Assembly (NCBI GenBank): GCA_022575985.1
Contig: JAKSXM010000247.1
Span: 7,029,501 to 7,093,500 of the forward strand
Origin: Anagrus nilaparvatae
Taxonomy: Eukaryota > Arthropoda > Insecta > Hymenoptera > Mymaridae
DNA length: 64,000 nt
Reading direction: 5' to 3'
A model generated the notes under the pieces. The model searched no databases. It was not told where the DNA came from and saw nothing but the letters and a program-made list of their open reading frames with translations. The position numbers and the translations under genes are program-made. Below are positions 32,436 to 46,656 of the stretch, piece after piece. Each line of letters begins with the position of its first letter. Position 1 is the stretch's first letter.

Positions 32436-34299
32436 TATCCTGGTTTTCTGGGATTTTTTCTTTTTTTTTTACATCTACTATTCTAACATATAATTCTGGG
32501 ATTTTTTCTTGTTTCTGGGACTTTTTTTCTGGGACTTTTTGAGCTTCCCAGAAACTCGGAATAGGTGTTTCTGGGACCCAGTTTTTTCTAGGTTTATTTA
32601 CCAGAAACACTAATATATAGTTTCTGGGACTTTTCTTTTCATTTTAAGATTTAAGCATCTAATTCAAGAATTTACTTAAATCAAAACTTATTATAAGGGA
32701 GACAATAAATTCTTAAGTTTTAGTAAATTTATTGAAATATTTAATTCAGTCAAGTTTTTTCATCTTTTGTGAAATAAGAAATAATATAAGATATATACAT
32801 AAACTATACCCATCCATTAAATTTGGAAAAACATTTAAATTTTTACACCAGGTTTTGAAATATTTTGATCTTAATTTACATAGAATAATTTTCTTAATAC
32901 ATGCTATATTGGTTGTTCTTCGTGAATTTCGGATTCCTGAGAGTTCAAACAGTGTAAAATCACCAGTGATTTACTAATTTTAACACTTTTTAGGAATTCT
33001 TCGGTAATATTTACAATGTTTGTCTTATTTTCAGCATTATTTTTCCAAAATTAATCAAGATTAGTTTCTAAAAATATATTGCCTATCATATTCACTGAAA
33101 ACAATATGCTAAAAGCTAATAATTATTAGTTATTACTGCTGCCTTATCAACAACCACGCTGAAATAAATTTATCGTTTTCGCCTTTATAATGGTTGAAAA
33201 AAACCTAAAGTAACAAATATACTAAGTTTACCATAATTTATAATTTATAATTTATAATTTATAATTTCTGAATATAAAGTATTTTAATTTAAATTCGTAA
33301 TTCTTTTATAATGTTTAATGGTTTTAAAAGTGAATTTAAAGCATTTATGAAGTTAAGCTGAAATTGTTAGTCATTTAAGATATTGTTGATATAAAAAAAT
33401 AAATACTTATTACATCTTTCTTTATATACATTATATTTAACAGAAGGCCACAGTTACTACAAATGGAGTTGTTACTGGCATATAAATTTGTTGGCTTAGA
33501 GAAATATAAAAATCAATAGTAATATCCAACAATCACCAAAAAATATTGATTTTAATTATAGATATTATTATTATCATCCGTAATTTTTATAGAATTTACC
33601 TTAGATTGTTTTCTTACAAAAAAACTAATAATATAAAGAAAAATAAGGAGAATTATTTGAAAAAAACAATTTAATTTCAAATAACTAATTGCACTCCATC
33701 ATATAAGCAATCTCGATAAAAATTTGCAATTGCAAATCTTAAATTTGGGAAAAATAAAATTTCAAACAATAAAGTAATTGAAAAAATTCATTATTAGTCC
33801 TAATTATTTTTATTATTATGTTAACTATAATTCTACATATTTTATATTATTTTATAAATTATAAAAATACAGATACATACAATTTTCTGATAGCACAAAT
33901 AGATATAATTCAAATTATTTTACACTAATATCAATTTAAATGAAATTATGCACCTATAAAATGGGTAAAACAGAAATATTCATTAGTTATTGAAAATGAA
34001 CTAATATTATCCAACTATATGTTAAAAATTATGATTTATCAAATATCGCTAATTTTTTTAATTAAATTCTTCATAAATATTTTATCTTATACATTATAAA
34101 CACGGTTCTAGTGACATATAAAAAATTATATTTTGAATTCCTATTAAAATTTGAAAACATCCCTATGAAAAAATAAACATTTTAAATTTAAAATGATATA
34201 GTTTATTTACAAAATTTTAGTAAATTCACAAAATTATATAATTAAATATAATTTAACATAAAATGAATTGCATCATAAATTTATATATTTTTTTCCAAA

Positions 34300-37200
34300 A
34301 TATACTTATCATTTCAAAAAATTATAGCCGGTACGCATAAACACAACATTTTTGCATAGATGCGAAATAAAATCATTTTTAAGTTTTAATTTAACGAAAA
34401 ATTAATGTCTTAATTTTACTTCATAATCCGATGCTCAAAAAAGTACCTTTTCTACATTACATTGTTTACATCCTGATATATCTCAAGCATATTGTTACTA
34501 AAATAAGTAGACCTGGTCATAGTGACATTGACAAGAAAATAAGCCAAATATATTACAAACTAAAATATTCTATTTATTTTTATCGAATTTTACAGTTTTT
34601 TTTTTACATTTTACAGATAATTAACAACAAACTATTTGCAAATTTTAATATCTACAATCTATAAATTAAAAAAAAATATCGATTTGCAATGTAATTTATA
34701 ACGGCTACTTATTAGACTAATTAAATTAGCTATTAGGATCTTAACCCATTCTTATTAAACATGATTATAGTGAAAAATTGTTTTTACATTTATAATTAAA
34801 TCTTAACTAAATAAATAAAAGTAAAGTTATCGATTATAAATATTTTTTGCAGTGACTTATTTGAAAAATTAAGATTTTGATTAATATTTTTACTTATCTA
34901 TTATAAACACATTCTAGTGGCATATAAATAAGTATATATTGAAATCTTATTAAAATATGAAACCATCGCTTTGAAAAATGAATACTCGAAATTTAAAATG
35001 ATAAAGTTTATTTACAAAATTTTAGTAAATTAAAAAAATTACATAATTTAATATAATTTAACATAATATTTTATGCGTCATAAATTTACATATTTTTTTC
35101 AAAATATACTAATAATTTCATAAAATTATGGCCGGTGTGCTTAAACACAATCTGTTAGGTTAGATAAAAAATTGTATCACTTTTAAGTTTTGATTTAACG
35201 AAAAATTCATAGATTAATTTCGATTTATAAGCCTATGCTCGCAATAGGTAACTTTTCTATATTAAATTGCATCCATCTTGATATATATCAAGCTTACTGT
35301 TACTAAATTAAGTAGACCTGGTTATAGTGACAGCGACAAGAAAATTTGCTAATATACTACAACTTAAAATATTCTATTTATACCGAATTTTACAGTATGG
35401 CTAATAAAACTGCAAAAAAAATTTTAAATCGTCATTAACTAGAATCTACGTAGAAAATATTAATCAATGTCTTGGATTCAAGACTTAAAATTGTTAAAAA
35501 TATATAGTTAATTTGATTTTCTGGGATTTTTTATAACTTTATTAAGCCTTTCTGGGACTTTTACTTCTACAGCTCAATCTGAGATGCATTTTAAATACTG
35601 GGTGTTATATTTTAAAAAAAAGATTAAAGCTGGCTATACCTTATTTTAGACATTTTATGATATACACTAAATAATATTTAAGAAAGTACGAAATAATAAA
35701 ATATTCAGAATTTTAATAGATAACCTGATTACGGTGACTTTCATGAATAACCAAAATATAAGATTCATGCTAAATTTTAATACTTAAAACTTATATTATT
35801 TAATATAATTTAACATAATAATCTATGCATCATAAATTTACATTTTTTTTTCAAAATATACTAATCATTTCATAAAATTATAGCCGGTGCGATTAAACAC
35901 AATCTGTTTTGATAGTTACAAAATTGTATCACTTTTAAGTTTTGATTTAACGAAATATTCATAGCTTAATTTTATAAGCCTATGCTCGAAAAAGGTAACT
36001 TTTCTATATTAAATTATTTCCATTTTAATTTATATCAAGCTAACTGTTACTAAAATAAGTAGACCCAGTTATAGTGACATGGACAAGAAAATTTTCAAAT
36101 ATGCTACAACTTAAAATATTTTATTTATACAAAATTTCACAGTATGACTAAAAAAAGTCCAAAAAAAATTATAGATCATCATTAAAAAGAATCTACGTAG
36201 AAAATATTAATCAATGTCTTTGATTAAAAACTTAAAATTATTAAAAATATATAGTTAATTTGGTTTTCTGGGATTTTTTATAACTTTATTAAGCCTTTCT
36301 GGGACTTTTACTTCTACAGCTCAATCGTAGATGCATTTTAAATACTGGGTGTTATATTTTCAGAAAAAGATTAAAACTAGCTATACCTTATTTTAGACAT
36401 TTTATGATATACACTAAGGAATATTTAAGAAAGTACGAAATAATAAGATATTCAGAATTTTAATAGATAACCTGATTACGGTGACTTTCATGAATAACCA
36501 AAATATAAGATTCATGTAAATTTTTAACTCTTAAAACTTGTCCGACTGATTTTTCGTTCATTTGAAATAAATTACTTAAGAAAATATTTTTTCGAATATT
36601 CTTTTATCTTACTCAAATAATAAGTACATTAAATATCTGCAAAATATAAATAAACAATAAAATAGCGATTGGCAATGTAATTTATAACGATTACTTATTA
36701 GACTAATTAAATTATTGATTAGGATCTTAATCCAATCTTATGAAACATGATTATAATGAAAAATTGTTTTTACATTTATAATTAAATCTTAACTAAATAA
36801 ATAAAAGTAAAGTTATCGACCATAAATATTTTTTGCAGTGACTTATTTGAAAAATTAAGATTTTGATTAATATTTTTACTTATCTATAATAAACACATTC
36901 TAGTTGCATATATAAGTATATATTGAAATCTTATTAAAATATCAAACCATCGCTTTGAAAAATGAATACTCGAAATTTAAAATGATAAAGTTTATTTACA
37001 AAATTTTAGTAAATTAAAAAAATTACATAATTTAATATAATTTAACATAATATTTTATGCGTCATAAATTTAAATATTTTTTTCAAAATATACAAATAAT
37101 TTCATAAAATTATAGCCGGTGTTACACAATCTGTTAGGTTAGATACAAAATTGTATCACTTTTAAGTTTAGATTTAACGAAAAATTCATAGATTAATTTC

Positions 37201-40200
37201 GATTTATAAGCCTATGCTAGCAATAGGTAACTTTTCTATATTAAATTGCTTCCATCTTGATATATATCAAGCTTACTGTTACTAAATTAAGTAGACCTGG
37301 TTATAGTGACAGCGACAAGAAAATTTGCAAATATTCTACAACTTAAAATATTCTATTTATACCGAATTTTACAGTATGGCTAATAAAACTGCAAAAAAAA
37401 TTTTAAATCGTCATTAACTAGAATCTACGTAGAAAATATTAATCAATGTCTTGGATTCAAAACTTAAAATTGTTAAAAATATATAGTTAATTTGATTTTC
37501 TGTGATTTTTTATAACTCTATTAAGCCTTTATGGGACATTTACTTCTACAGCTTAATCTGAGATGCATTTTAAATACTGGGTGTTATATTTTCAAAAAAA
37601 GATTAAAACTAGCTATACCTTATTTTAGATATTTTATGATATACACTAAGGAGTATTTAAGAAAGTACGAAATAATAAGATATTCAGAATTTTAATAGAT
37701 TACCTGATTACGGTGACTTTCATGAATAACCAAAATATAAGATTCATGCTAAATTTTAATACTTAAAACTTATATTATTTAATATAATTTAACATAATAA
37801 TCTATGCATCATAAATTTACATTTTTTTTTCAAAATATACTAATCATTTCATAAAATTATAGCCGGTGCGATTAAACACAATCTATTTTGATAGTTACAA
37901 AATTGTATCACTTTTAAGTTTTGATTTAACGAAATATTCATAGCTTAATTTTATAAGCCTATGCTCGAAAAAGGTAACTTTTCTATATTAAATTATTTCC
38001 ATTTTAATATATATCAAGCTAACTGTTACTAAAATAAGTAGACCCAGTTATAGTGACATGGACAAGAAAATTTTCAAATATGCTACAACTTAAAATATTT
38101 TATTTATACAAAATTTCACAGTATGACTAAAAAAAGTCCAAAAAAAATTATAGATCATCATTAAAAAGAATCTACGTAGAAAATATTAATCAATGTCTTT
38201 GATTAAAAACTTAAAATTATTAAAAATATATAGTTAATTTGGTTTTCTGGGATTTTTTATAACTTTATTAAGCCTTTCTGGGACTTTTACTTCTACAGCT
38301 CAATCGGAGATGCATTTTAAATACTGGGTGTTATATTTTCAGAAAAAGATTAAAACTAGCTATACCTTATTTTAGACATTTTATGATATACACTAAGGAA
38401 TATTTAAGAAAGTACGAAATAATAAGATATTCAGAATTTTAATAGATAACCTGATTACGGTGACTTTCATGAATAACCAAAATATAAGATTCATGCTAAT
38501 TTTTAACTCTTAAAACTTGTCCGACTGATTTTTCGTTCATTTGAAATAAATTACTTAAGAAAATATTTTTTCGAATATTCTTTTATCTTCCTCAAATAAT
38601 AAGTACATTAAATATCTGCAAAATATAAATAAACAATAAAATAGCGATTGGCAATGTAATTTATAACGATTACTTATTAGACTAATTAAATTATTGATTA
38701 GGATCTTAATCCAATCTTATGAAACATGATTATAATGAAAAATTGTTTTTACATTTATAATTAAATCTTAACTAAATAAATAAAAGTAAAGTTATCGACC
38801 ATAAATATTTTTTGCAGTGACTTATTTGAAAAATTAAGATTTTGATTAATATTTTTACTTATCTATAATAAACACATTCTAGTTGCATATATAAGTATAT
38901 ATTGAAATCTTATTAAAATATCAAACCATCGCTTTGAAAAATGAATACTCGAAATTTAAAATGATAAAGTTTATTTACAAAATTTTAGTAAATTAAAAAA
39001 ATTACATAATTTAATATAATTTAACATAATATTTTATGCGTCATAAATTTAAATATTTTTTTCAAAATATACAAATAATTTCATAAAATTATAGCCGGTG
39101 TTACACAATCTGTTAGGTTAGATACAAAATTGTATCACTTTTAAGTTTAGATTTAACGAAAAATTCATAGATTAATTTCGATTTATAAGCCTATGCTAGC
39201 AATAGGTAACTTTTCTATATTAAATTGCTTCCATCTTGATATATATCAAGCTTACTGTTACTAAATTAAGTAGACCTGGTTATAGTGACAGCGACAAGAA
39301 AATTTGCAAATATTCTACAACTTAAAATATTCTATTTATACCGAATTTTACAGTATGGCTAATAAAACTGCAAAAAAAATTTTAAATCGTCATTAACTAG
39401 AATCTACGTAGAAAATATTAATCAATGTCTTGGATTCAAAACTTAAAATTGTTAAAAATATATAGTTAATTTGGTTTTCTGTGATTTTTTATAACTTTAT
39501 TAAGCCTTTATAGGACATTTACTTCTACAGCTTAATCTGAGATGCACTTTAAATACTGGGTGTTATATTTTCAAAAAAAGATTAAAACTAGCTATACCTT
39601 ATTTTAGATATTTTATGATATACACTAAGGAGTATTTAAGAAAGTACGAAATAATAAGATATTCAGAATTTTAATAGATTACCTGATTACGGTGACTTTC
39701 ATGAATAACCAAAATATAAGATTCATGCTAAATTTTAATACTTAAAACTTATATAATTTAATATAATTTAACATAATATTCTATGCATCATAAATTTACA
39801 TTTTTTTTTCAAAATATACTAATCATTTCATAAAAGTATAGCCGGTGTGCTTAAACACAATCTGTTTTGATAGTTACAAAATTGTATCACTTCTAAGTTT
39901 TGATTTAACGAAATATTCATAGCTTAATTTTATAAGCCTATGCTCGAAAAAGGTAACTTATCTATATTAAATTCTTTCCATCTTAATATATATCAAGCTA
40001 ACTGTTACTAATATAAGTAGACCCAGTTATAGTGACAGTGACAAGAAAATTTTCAAATATGCTACAACTTAAAATATTTTATTTATACCGAATTTCAAAG
40101 TTTGGCTAATAAAAGTCCAAAAAAAATTTTAAATCATCATTAAAAAGAATCTACGTAGAAAATATTAATCAATGTCTTTGATTAAAAACTTAAAATTATT

Positions 40201-42210
40201 CAAAATATATAGTTAATTCGGTTTTCTGGGATTTTTTATAACTTTATTAAGCCTTTCTGGGACTTTTCCTTCTACAGCTCAATCTGAGATGCATTTTAAA
40301 TACTGGGTATTATATTTTCAAAAAAAGATTAAAACTAGCTATACCTTATTTTAGACATTTTATGATATACACTAAAGAATATTTAAGAAAGTACGAAATA
40401 ATAAGATATTCAGAATTTTAATAGATAACCTGATTACGGTGACTTTCATGAATAACCAAAATATAAGATTTATGCTAATTTTTAACTCTTAAAACTTGTC
40501 CGACTGATTTTTCGTTCATTTGAAATAAAATACTTAAGAAAATACTTTTTCGAATATTTTTTTATCTTACTAATATAATAAGTACATTAAATATTTGCAA
40601 AATATAAATAAAAAATAAAATAGCGATTGACAATGTAATTTATAAATATTACTTATTAGACTAATTAAATTAAAGATTAGGATCTTAACCCATTCTTATT
40701 AAATATGATTATTGTAAAAAATTGTTTTTACATTTATAATTAAATCTTAACTAAATAAATAAAAGTAAAGTTATCGACCATAAATATTTTTTGCAGTGAC
40801 TTATTTTAAAAATTGAGATTTTGAATAATATTTTTACTTATCTATTATAAACGCATTCTAGTGCATATAAATAAGTATATATTAAATTCTTATTAAAATA
40901 TCAAACCATCGCTTTGAAAAATGAATAATCTAAATTTAAAATGATAAAGTTTATTTACAAAATTTTAGTAAATTAAAAAAATTACATAATTTAATATAAT
41001 TTAACATAAAATTTTATGCGTCATAAATTTAAATATTTTTTTCAAAATATATTAATAATTTCATAAAATAATAGCCGATGTGCTTAAACACAATCTGTTT
41101 GGTTAGATACAAAATTGTATCACTTTTAAGTTTTGATTTAACGAAAAATTCATAGATTAATTTCGATTTATAAGCCTATGCTCGTAATAGGTAACTTTTC
41201 TATATTAAATTACTTCCATATTGATATATATCAAGCTTACTGTTACTAAATTAAGTAGACCTGGTTATAGTGACAGCGACAAGAAAATTTTCAAATATGC
41301 TACAACTTAAAATATTTTATTTATACAAAATTTCACAGTATGACTAAAAAAAGTCCAAAAAAAATTATAGATCATCATTAAAAAGAATCTATGTAGAAAA
41401 TATTAATCAATGTCTTTGATTAAAAACTTAAAATTATTAAAAATATATAGTTAATTTGGTTTTCTGGGATTTTTTATAACTTTATTAAGCCTTTCTGGGA
41501 CTTTTCCTTCTACAGCTCAATCTGAGATGCATTTTAAATACTGGGTATTATATTTTCAAAAAAAGATTAAAAGTAGCTATACCTTATTTTAGACATTTTA
41601 TGATATACACTAAAGAATATTTAAGAAAGTACGAAATAATAAGATATTCAGAATTTTAATAGATAACCTGATTACGGTGACTTTCATGAATAACCAAAAT
41701 ATAAGATTCATGCTAATTTTTAACTCTTAAAACTTGTCCGACTGATTTTTCGTTCATTTGAAATAAATTACTTAAGAAAACACTTTTTCGAATATTTTTT
41801 TATCTTACTAAAATAATAAGTACATTAAATATCTGCAAAATATAAATAAAAAATAAAATAGCGGTTGGCAATGTAATTTATAACGATTACTTATTAGACT
41901 AATTAAATTAACGATTAGGATCTTAACCCATTCTTATTAAACATGATTATTGTGAAATATTGTTTTTACATTTATAATTAAATCTTAACTAAATAAATAA
42001 AAGTAAAGTTATCGAACATAAATATTTTTTGCAGTGACTTATTTGAAATATAGAGATTTTGAATAATATTTTTACTTATCTATTATAAACACATTCTAGT
42101 GCATATAAATAAGTATATATTGAATTCTTATTAAAATATCAAACCATCGCTTTGAAAAATGAATACTCGAAATTTAAAATGATAAAGAGTATTTACAAAA
42201 TTTTAGGAAA
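34300..42210 (+). repeat. Satellite array of about 750-bp and 1,235-bp monomers
   Basis: The marker TTTCTGGGATTTTTTATAAC recurs at about 35517, 36262, 37497, 38243, 39474, 40221 and 41458. Spacings are about 745, 1235, 746, 1231, 747 and 1237. The same monomers continue after the inserted elements at 42930-43190 and 46657-48230. The long monomer holds about 485 bp, starting GTCCGACTGATTTTTCGTTC, that the short one lacks. No open reading frame is conserved between copies. Confidence 0.85.
36540..40497 (+). repeat. Higher-order repeat: two 1,979-bp copies
   Basis: Positions 36540-38518 and 38519-40497 each hold one long and one short monomer. They differ at only a few sites over most of their length: for example TCTTACTCAAATAATAAG in the first against TCTTCCTCAAATAATAAG in the second. 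Adjacent monomers of the same class outside this pair are more diverged. This points to recent unequal exchange or duplication of a two-monomer unit. Confidence 0.85.
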
Positions 42211-42214
42211 TTAA

Positions 42215-42929
42215 GGGAGGTTTCGTTTTGAAATGCTTAGATTACAAGGAAACTTTTGGGATTTTTTTTAAAAAAATCTACTGGATGTAATGAAATAATT
42301 TTTTTTGTATTATTTTTGTACATTATTAAACATTAAATTTTTATTATTATTTTTTTTTGGCCTTGAATAAGTACTTCAAAGATGGCGCCCAAGTGACGAA
42401 GTTAAAAAAAAGTTGTCCGCACGATTACAAAAAAACTACCCGCTCGATTTGAATTTTATTTTTTTATTTTGTTTAATATTTATCTCAGATGGCATTTACC
42501 TACAGAGAAGTTGATCGGAATATGAATAAAAATTTTTTTAGGGGAGAGAATGCCAAAAAATGAGGTCTGTTTTCGACTATTTTCGTTTTATAGGTGTAAC
42601 TTTTTTATTATTCAAGATTTTTCTTTCTCCGTAGGTAAATGCCATCTTAGATAAATACTAAACAAAACAAAAAAAAGAAAATTCAAATCGAGCGAGTAGT
42701 TTTTTTGTAATCGTGCGGACAACTTTTTTTTAATTTTATGACTTCATCACTATGGCGCCATCTTTGAAGTACTTATTCAAGGCCAAAAAAAAAAATAATC
42801 ATAAAAATTTAATGTTTAATGATGTACAAAAATAATAAAAAAAAAATTATGTCATTACATCCAGTAGATTTTTTTTAAAAAATCATCAAAGATTCCTTGA
42901 AATTTAGGCATTTCAAAACGAAACCTCCC
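42215..42929. mobile_element. 715-bp TTAA-flanked hairpin element
   Basis: The ends GGGAGGTTTCGTTTTGAAAT and the complement, ATTTCAAAACGAAACCTCCC, are perfect over the first 19 bp. Arms of about 285 bp pair throughout, with AAGATGGCGCC and TTCAAGGCCA near the inner part. TTAA lies at 42211-42214 and 42930-42933. The uninterrupted satellite monomer (for example about 40970) reads AAATTAAAAAAATTAC at this site, so removing the element and one TTAA restores it exactly. No transposase. TTAA specificity suggests piggyBac or Kolobok mobilisation. Confidence 0.9.
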
Positions 42930-43190
42930 TTAAAAAAATTACATATTTTAAAATAATTTAACATACTATTCTATGCATCATAAATTTTCATATTTTTTTC
43001 AAAATATACTAATAATTTCATAAAATTATAGCCGGTGTTATTAAACATAATCTGTTTGGTTAGATACAAAATTGTATCACTTTTAAGTTTTGATTTAACG
43101 AAAAATTCATAGATTAATTTTGATTTATAAGCCTATGCTCGCAATAGATAACTTTTCTATATTAATTTGCTTCCATCTTGATATATATCA

Positions 43191-46100
43191 CCCGCTTCCC
43201 TACAGTATCGACGGAAACAACAGCTTATTAGACGTCTGAAACAACGTCTGAAAAGACGTTTGAATAAGGTTTTAAACATAGTAAATCAATATATTGTATA
43301 TATATTATATATGTATACATATTTTTTAAATTTGTATACATATTTTTTTAATACTGTTATTTATCAAATTATAAGGAAAATGTGAAATAAAAAATTTTTT
43401 TGGTATGTCAAAAATATGAATTCAAATTTATAGGTAAAATTTTTTTTTATTTTAGCATCATATAACTAAAAGTATATAACTGAAAAACAAATAAAAAAAT
43501 TTTTCAACAATTCAATACTTTTAAGTTATTAAAGTAGCCCTTGAATTCAATTTTTTCATAACAAAGGCAATAATTTCAAATTTTTTATTGTAATTTTTGC
43601 CCTCGTTACAAAAAAACAGCAATCACCTTTATCAGAAAACTTCATTTTTCTAAACTTGATTGCAAGACCCTATAGGCTCTACACCCCTCAGGTTTTTAAG
43701 CCTCTCGTTTAAAAAAATAATGTTTACAAAAAGTATATTATTAATAAGCTGTTAAATTGAAAATTTTATTAATAATATTTTTTCATAAAATTATACACAG
43801 TATAAATTTATTATATTTGATTTTAAATTATAAATTAATAATTTAAAAAAAAAAAACATTTGAATTAAAAATTAAAAAAATATATTATTTTTATTTAAAA
43901 GAAAATTCCACTAAAGTCCACTGGAAACAAAGATAGAAATTTAAACTGCAAATCTGAAAAAAATATTTAAACAAAGTAACATGTAATAAAAAAAATTATT
44001 ATAAAATTTGAAAAGTATATACTTATCTAATCTTATTTAAATACTATCTCTGTCAGAAGACAAAAACAAATTCATCGATGCATGTTTTTGAAGTGAGTAT
44101 ACTGAAAAGTGAAAAATTAAACTAGTAATCATAAGGAAACTATTTGTATTTTCTCTGTTTCTACTCATTAATTAGAACTATATCGGAAAGATTCAATGTT
44201 CTATCTAATTTAGGAAAAAAGATATAGATGATTCTATATCAATTAAGTTAATACGAACAAACAAATTTTTTTAAAGTGACCATCTTAGATGGTGAAAAAT
44301 CAAACTAATGAGAATAAGAAAACCATTTACAGTTTTTCTGCTTCTACTTATTAATTAGAATTATTTCTGAAAGATTCAATGTTCTATCTCTTTTAGGAAA
44401 AAATATATTCATAATTCTATATCATGCAAGTTAATGATTCTTCGAGATCGTAAACTTTTATAATATAAAATTATGAATATATTTTTTCCTAAAAGAGATA
44501 GAACATTGAATCTTTCAGAAATAATTCTAATTAATAAGTAGAAGCAGAAAAACTGTAAATGGTTTTCTTATTCTCATTAGTTTGATTTTTCACCATCTAA
44601 GATAGTCACTTTAAAAAAATTTGTTTGTTCGTATTAACTTAATTGATATAGAATCATCTATATCTTTTTTCCTAAATTAGATAGAACATTGAATCTTTCA
44701 GATATAGTTCTAATCAATGAGTAGAAGCAGAGAAACTACACATGGTTTTCTTAGGATTACTAGATTAATTTTTCACTCTTCAGGATATTCAAAGACAGTC
44801 ATTTCAAAAACATTAAATTTCTTTGATACCGTTGACTTGAAAAATGCATGCATGAATGTATTAAGGACCTAAAAATTATAAATTGGATTTAACAATATTA
44901 ATCAACATAATATAAGCAAATTGATTACCTTTTCATTATTTGTCATGTGCATTTTTTAACTTCTTTTTCACAGGTTATACATTAAACGTATCCCATTTGG
45001 AGCCACGTGTGAATCTTAAGATTTAATTAAAGTTTTTCAAAAAATAATAATGCATCTTATGTGTATAATCTGAAAAACGTATTGTAAAATAATTATTAAT
45101 AATTTATAAACATATATTTTACACTTTCAATTAATTTTATTATTGTTATGTACATGGATTTAAATAAAAATTTCTACAATTAGCCCGATTTGCATCTCTG
45201 AATAGTTTATACTTTACTATAGCATATGTATATAATGTATATGTATACATTGTATAGTATAATATAACTAAAGAGATAGTTTGATGGCAATGTTTGATGC
45301 ATATCGGGCTATTTGCAGTATTTTCTATTAAAATCCATGTACATAACAATAATAAAATAAATTGAAGTGTAAAATATATGTTTATAAATTATTAATAATT
45401 ATTTTACAATACGTTTTTCAGATTATACACATAAGATGCATTATTATTTTTTGAAAAACTTTAATTAAATCTTAAGATTCACACGTGGCTCCAAATGGGA
45501 TACGTTTAATGTATAACCTGTGAAAAAGAAGTTAAAAAATGCACATGACAAATAATGAAAAGGTAATCAATTTGCTTATATTATGTTGATTAATATTGTT
45601 AAATCCAATTTATAATTTTTAGGTCCTTAATACATTCATGCATGCATTTTTCAAGTCAACGGTATCAAAGAAATTTAATGTTTTTGAAATGACTGTCTTT
45701 GAATATCCTGAAGAGTGAAAAATTAATCTAGTAATCCTAAGAAAACCATGTGTAGTTTCTCTGCTTCTACTCATTGATTAGAACTATATCTGAAAGATTC
45801 AATGTTCTATCTAATTTAGGAAAAAAGATATAGATGATTCTATATCAATTAAGTTAATACGAACAAACAAATTTTTTTAAAGTGACTATCTTAGATGGTG
45901 AAAAATCAAACTAATGAGAATAAGAAAACCATTTACAGTTTTTCTGCTTCTACTTATTAATTAGAATTATTTCTGAAAGATTCAATGTTCTATCTCTTTT
46001 AGGAAAAAATATATTCATAATTTTATATTATAAAAGTTTACGATCTCGAAGAATCATTAACTTGCATGATATAGAATTATGAATATATTTTTTCCTAAAA

Positions 46101-46654
46101 GAGATAGAACATTGAATCTTTCAGAAATAATTCTAATTAATAAGTAGAAGCAGAAAAACTGTAAATGGTTTTCTTATTCTCATTAGTTTGATTTTTCACC
46201 ATCTAAGATGGTCACTTTAAAAAAATTTGTTTGTTCGTATTAACTTAATTGATATAGAATCATCTATATCTTTTTTCCTAAATTAGATAGAACATTGAAT
46301 CTTTCCGATATAGTTCTAATTAATGAGTAGAAACAGAGAAAATACAAATAGTTTCCTTATGATTACTAGTTTAATTTTTCACTTTTCAGTATACTCACTT
46401 CAAAAACATGCATCGATGAATTTGTTTTTGTCTTCTGACAGAGATAGTATTTAAATAAGATTAGATAAGTATATACTTTTCAAATTGTATAATAATTTTT
46501 TTTATTACATGTTATTTAAAAAATATGTATACATATATAATATATATACAATATATTGATTTACTATGTTTAAAACCTTATTCAAACGTCTTTTCAGACG
46601 TTGTTTCAGACGTCTAATAAGCTGTTGTTTCCGTCGATACTGTAGGGAAGCGGG
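43191..46654. mobile_element. 3.46-kb palindrome-within-palindrome element
   Basis: The termini CCCGCTTCCCTACAGTATCG and, inverted, CGATACTGTAGGGAAGCGGG match over about 150 bp. The satellite monomer reads ATATATCAAGCTTACTG at an empty site. Here it is split as ..ATCA / element / CAAGCTT.., a 2-bp CA duplication. Positions about 44030-46490 form a second, nearly perfect palindrome centred near 45245. Each of its halves contains its own inverted pair of about 390 bp (44040-44440 with 44450-44830, and the mirror set). About 650 bp (43345-44000) is present on the left only. No protein coded. Confidence 0.9.
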
Positions 46655-46656
46655 CA

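Noticed and set aside
45146..45349. 67-codon minus frame at the palindrome centre
   Set aside because: Lies across the axis of the 43191-46654 palindrome, and no protein family is recognised.
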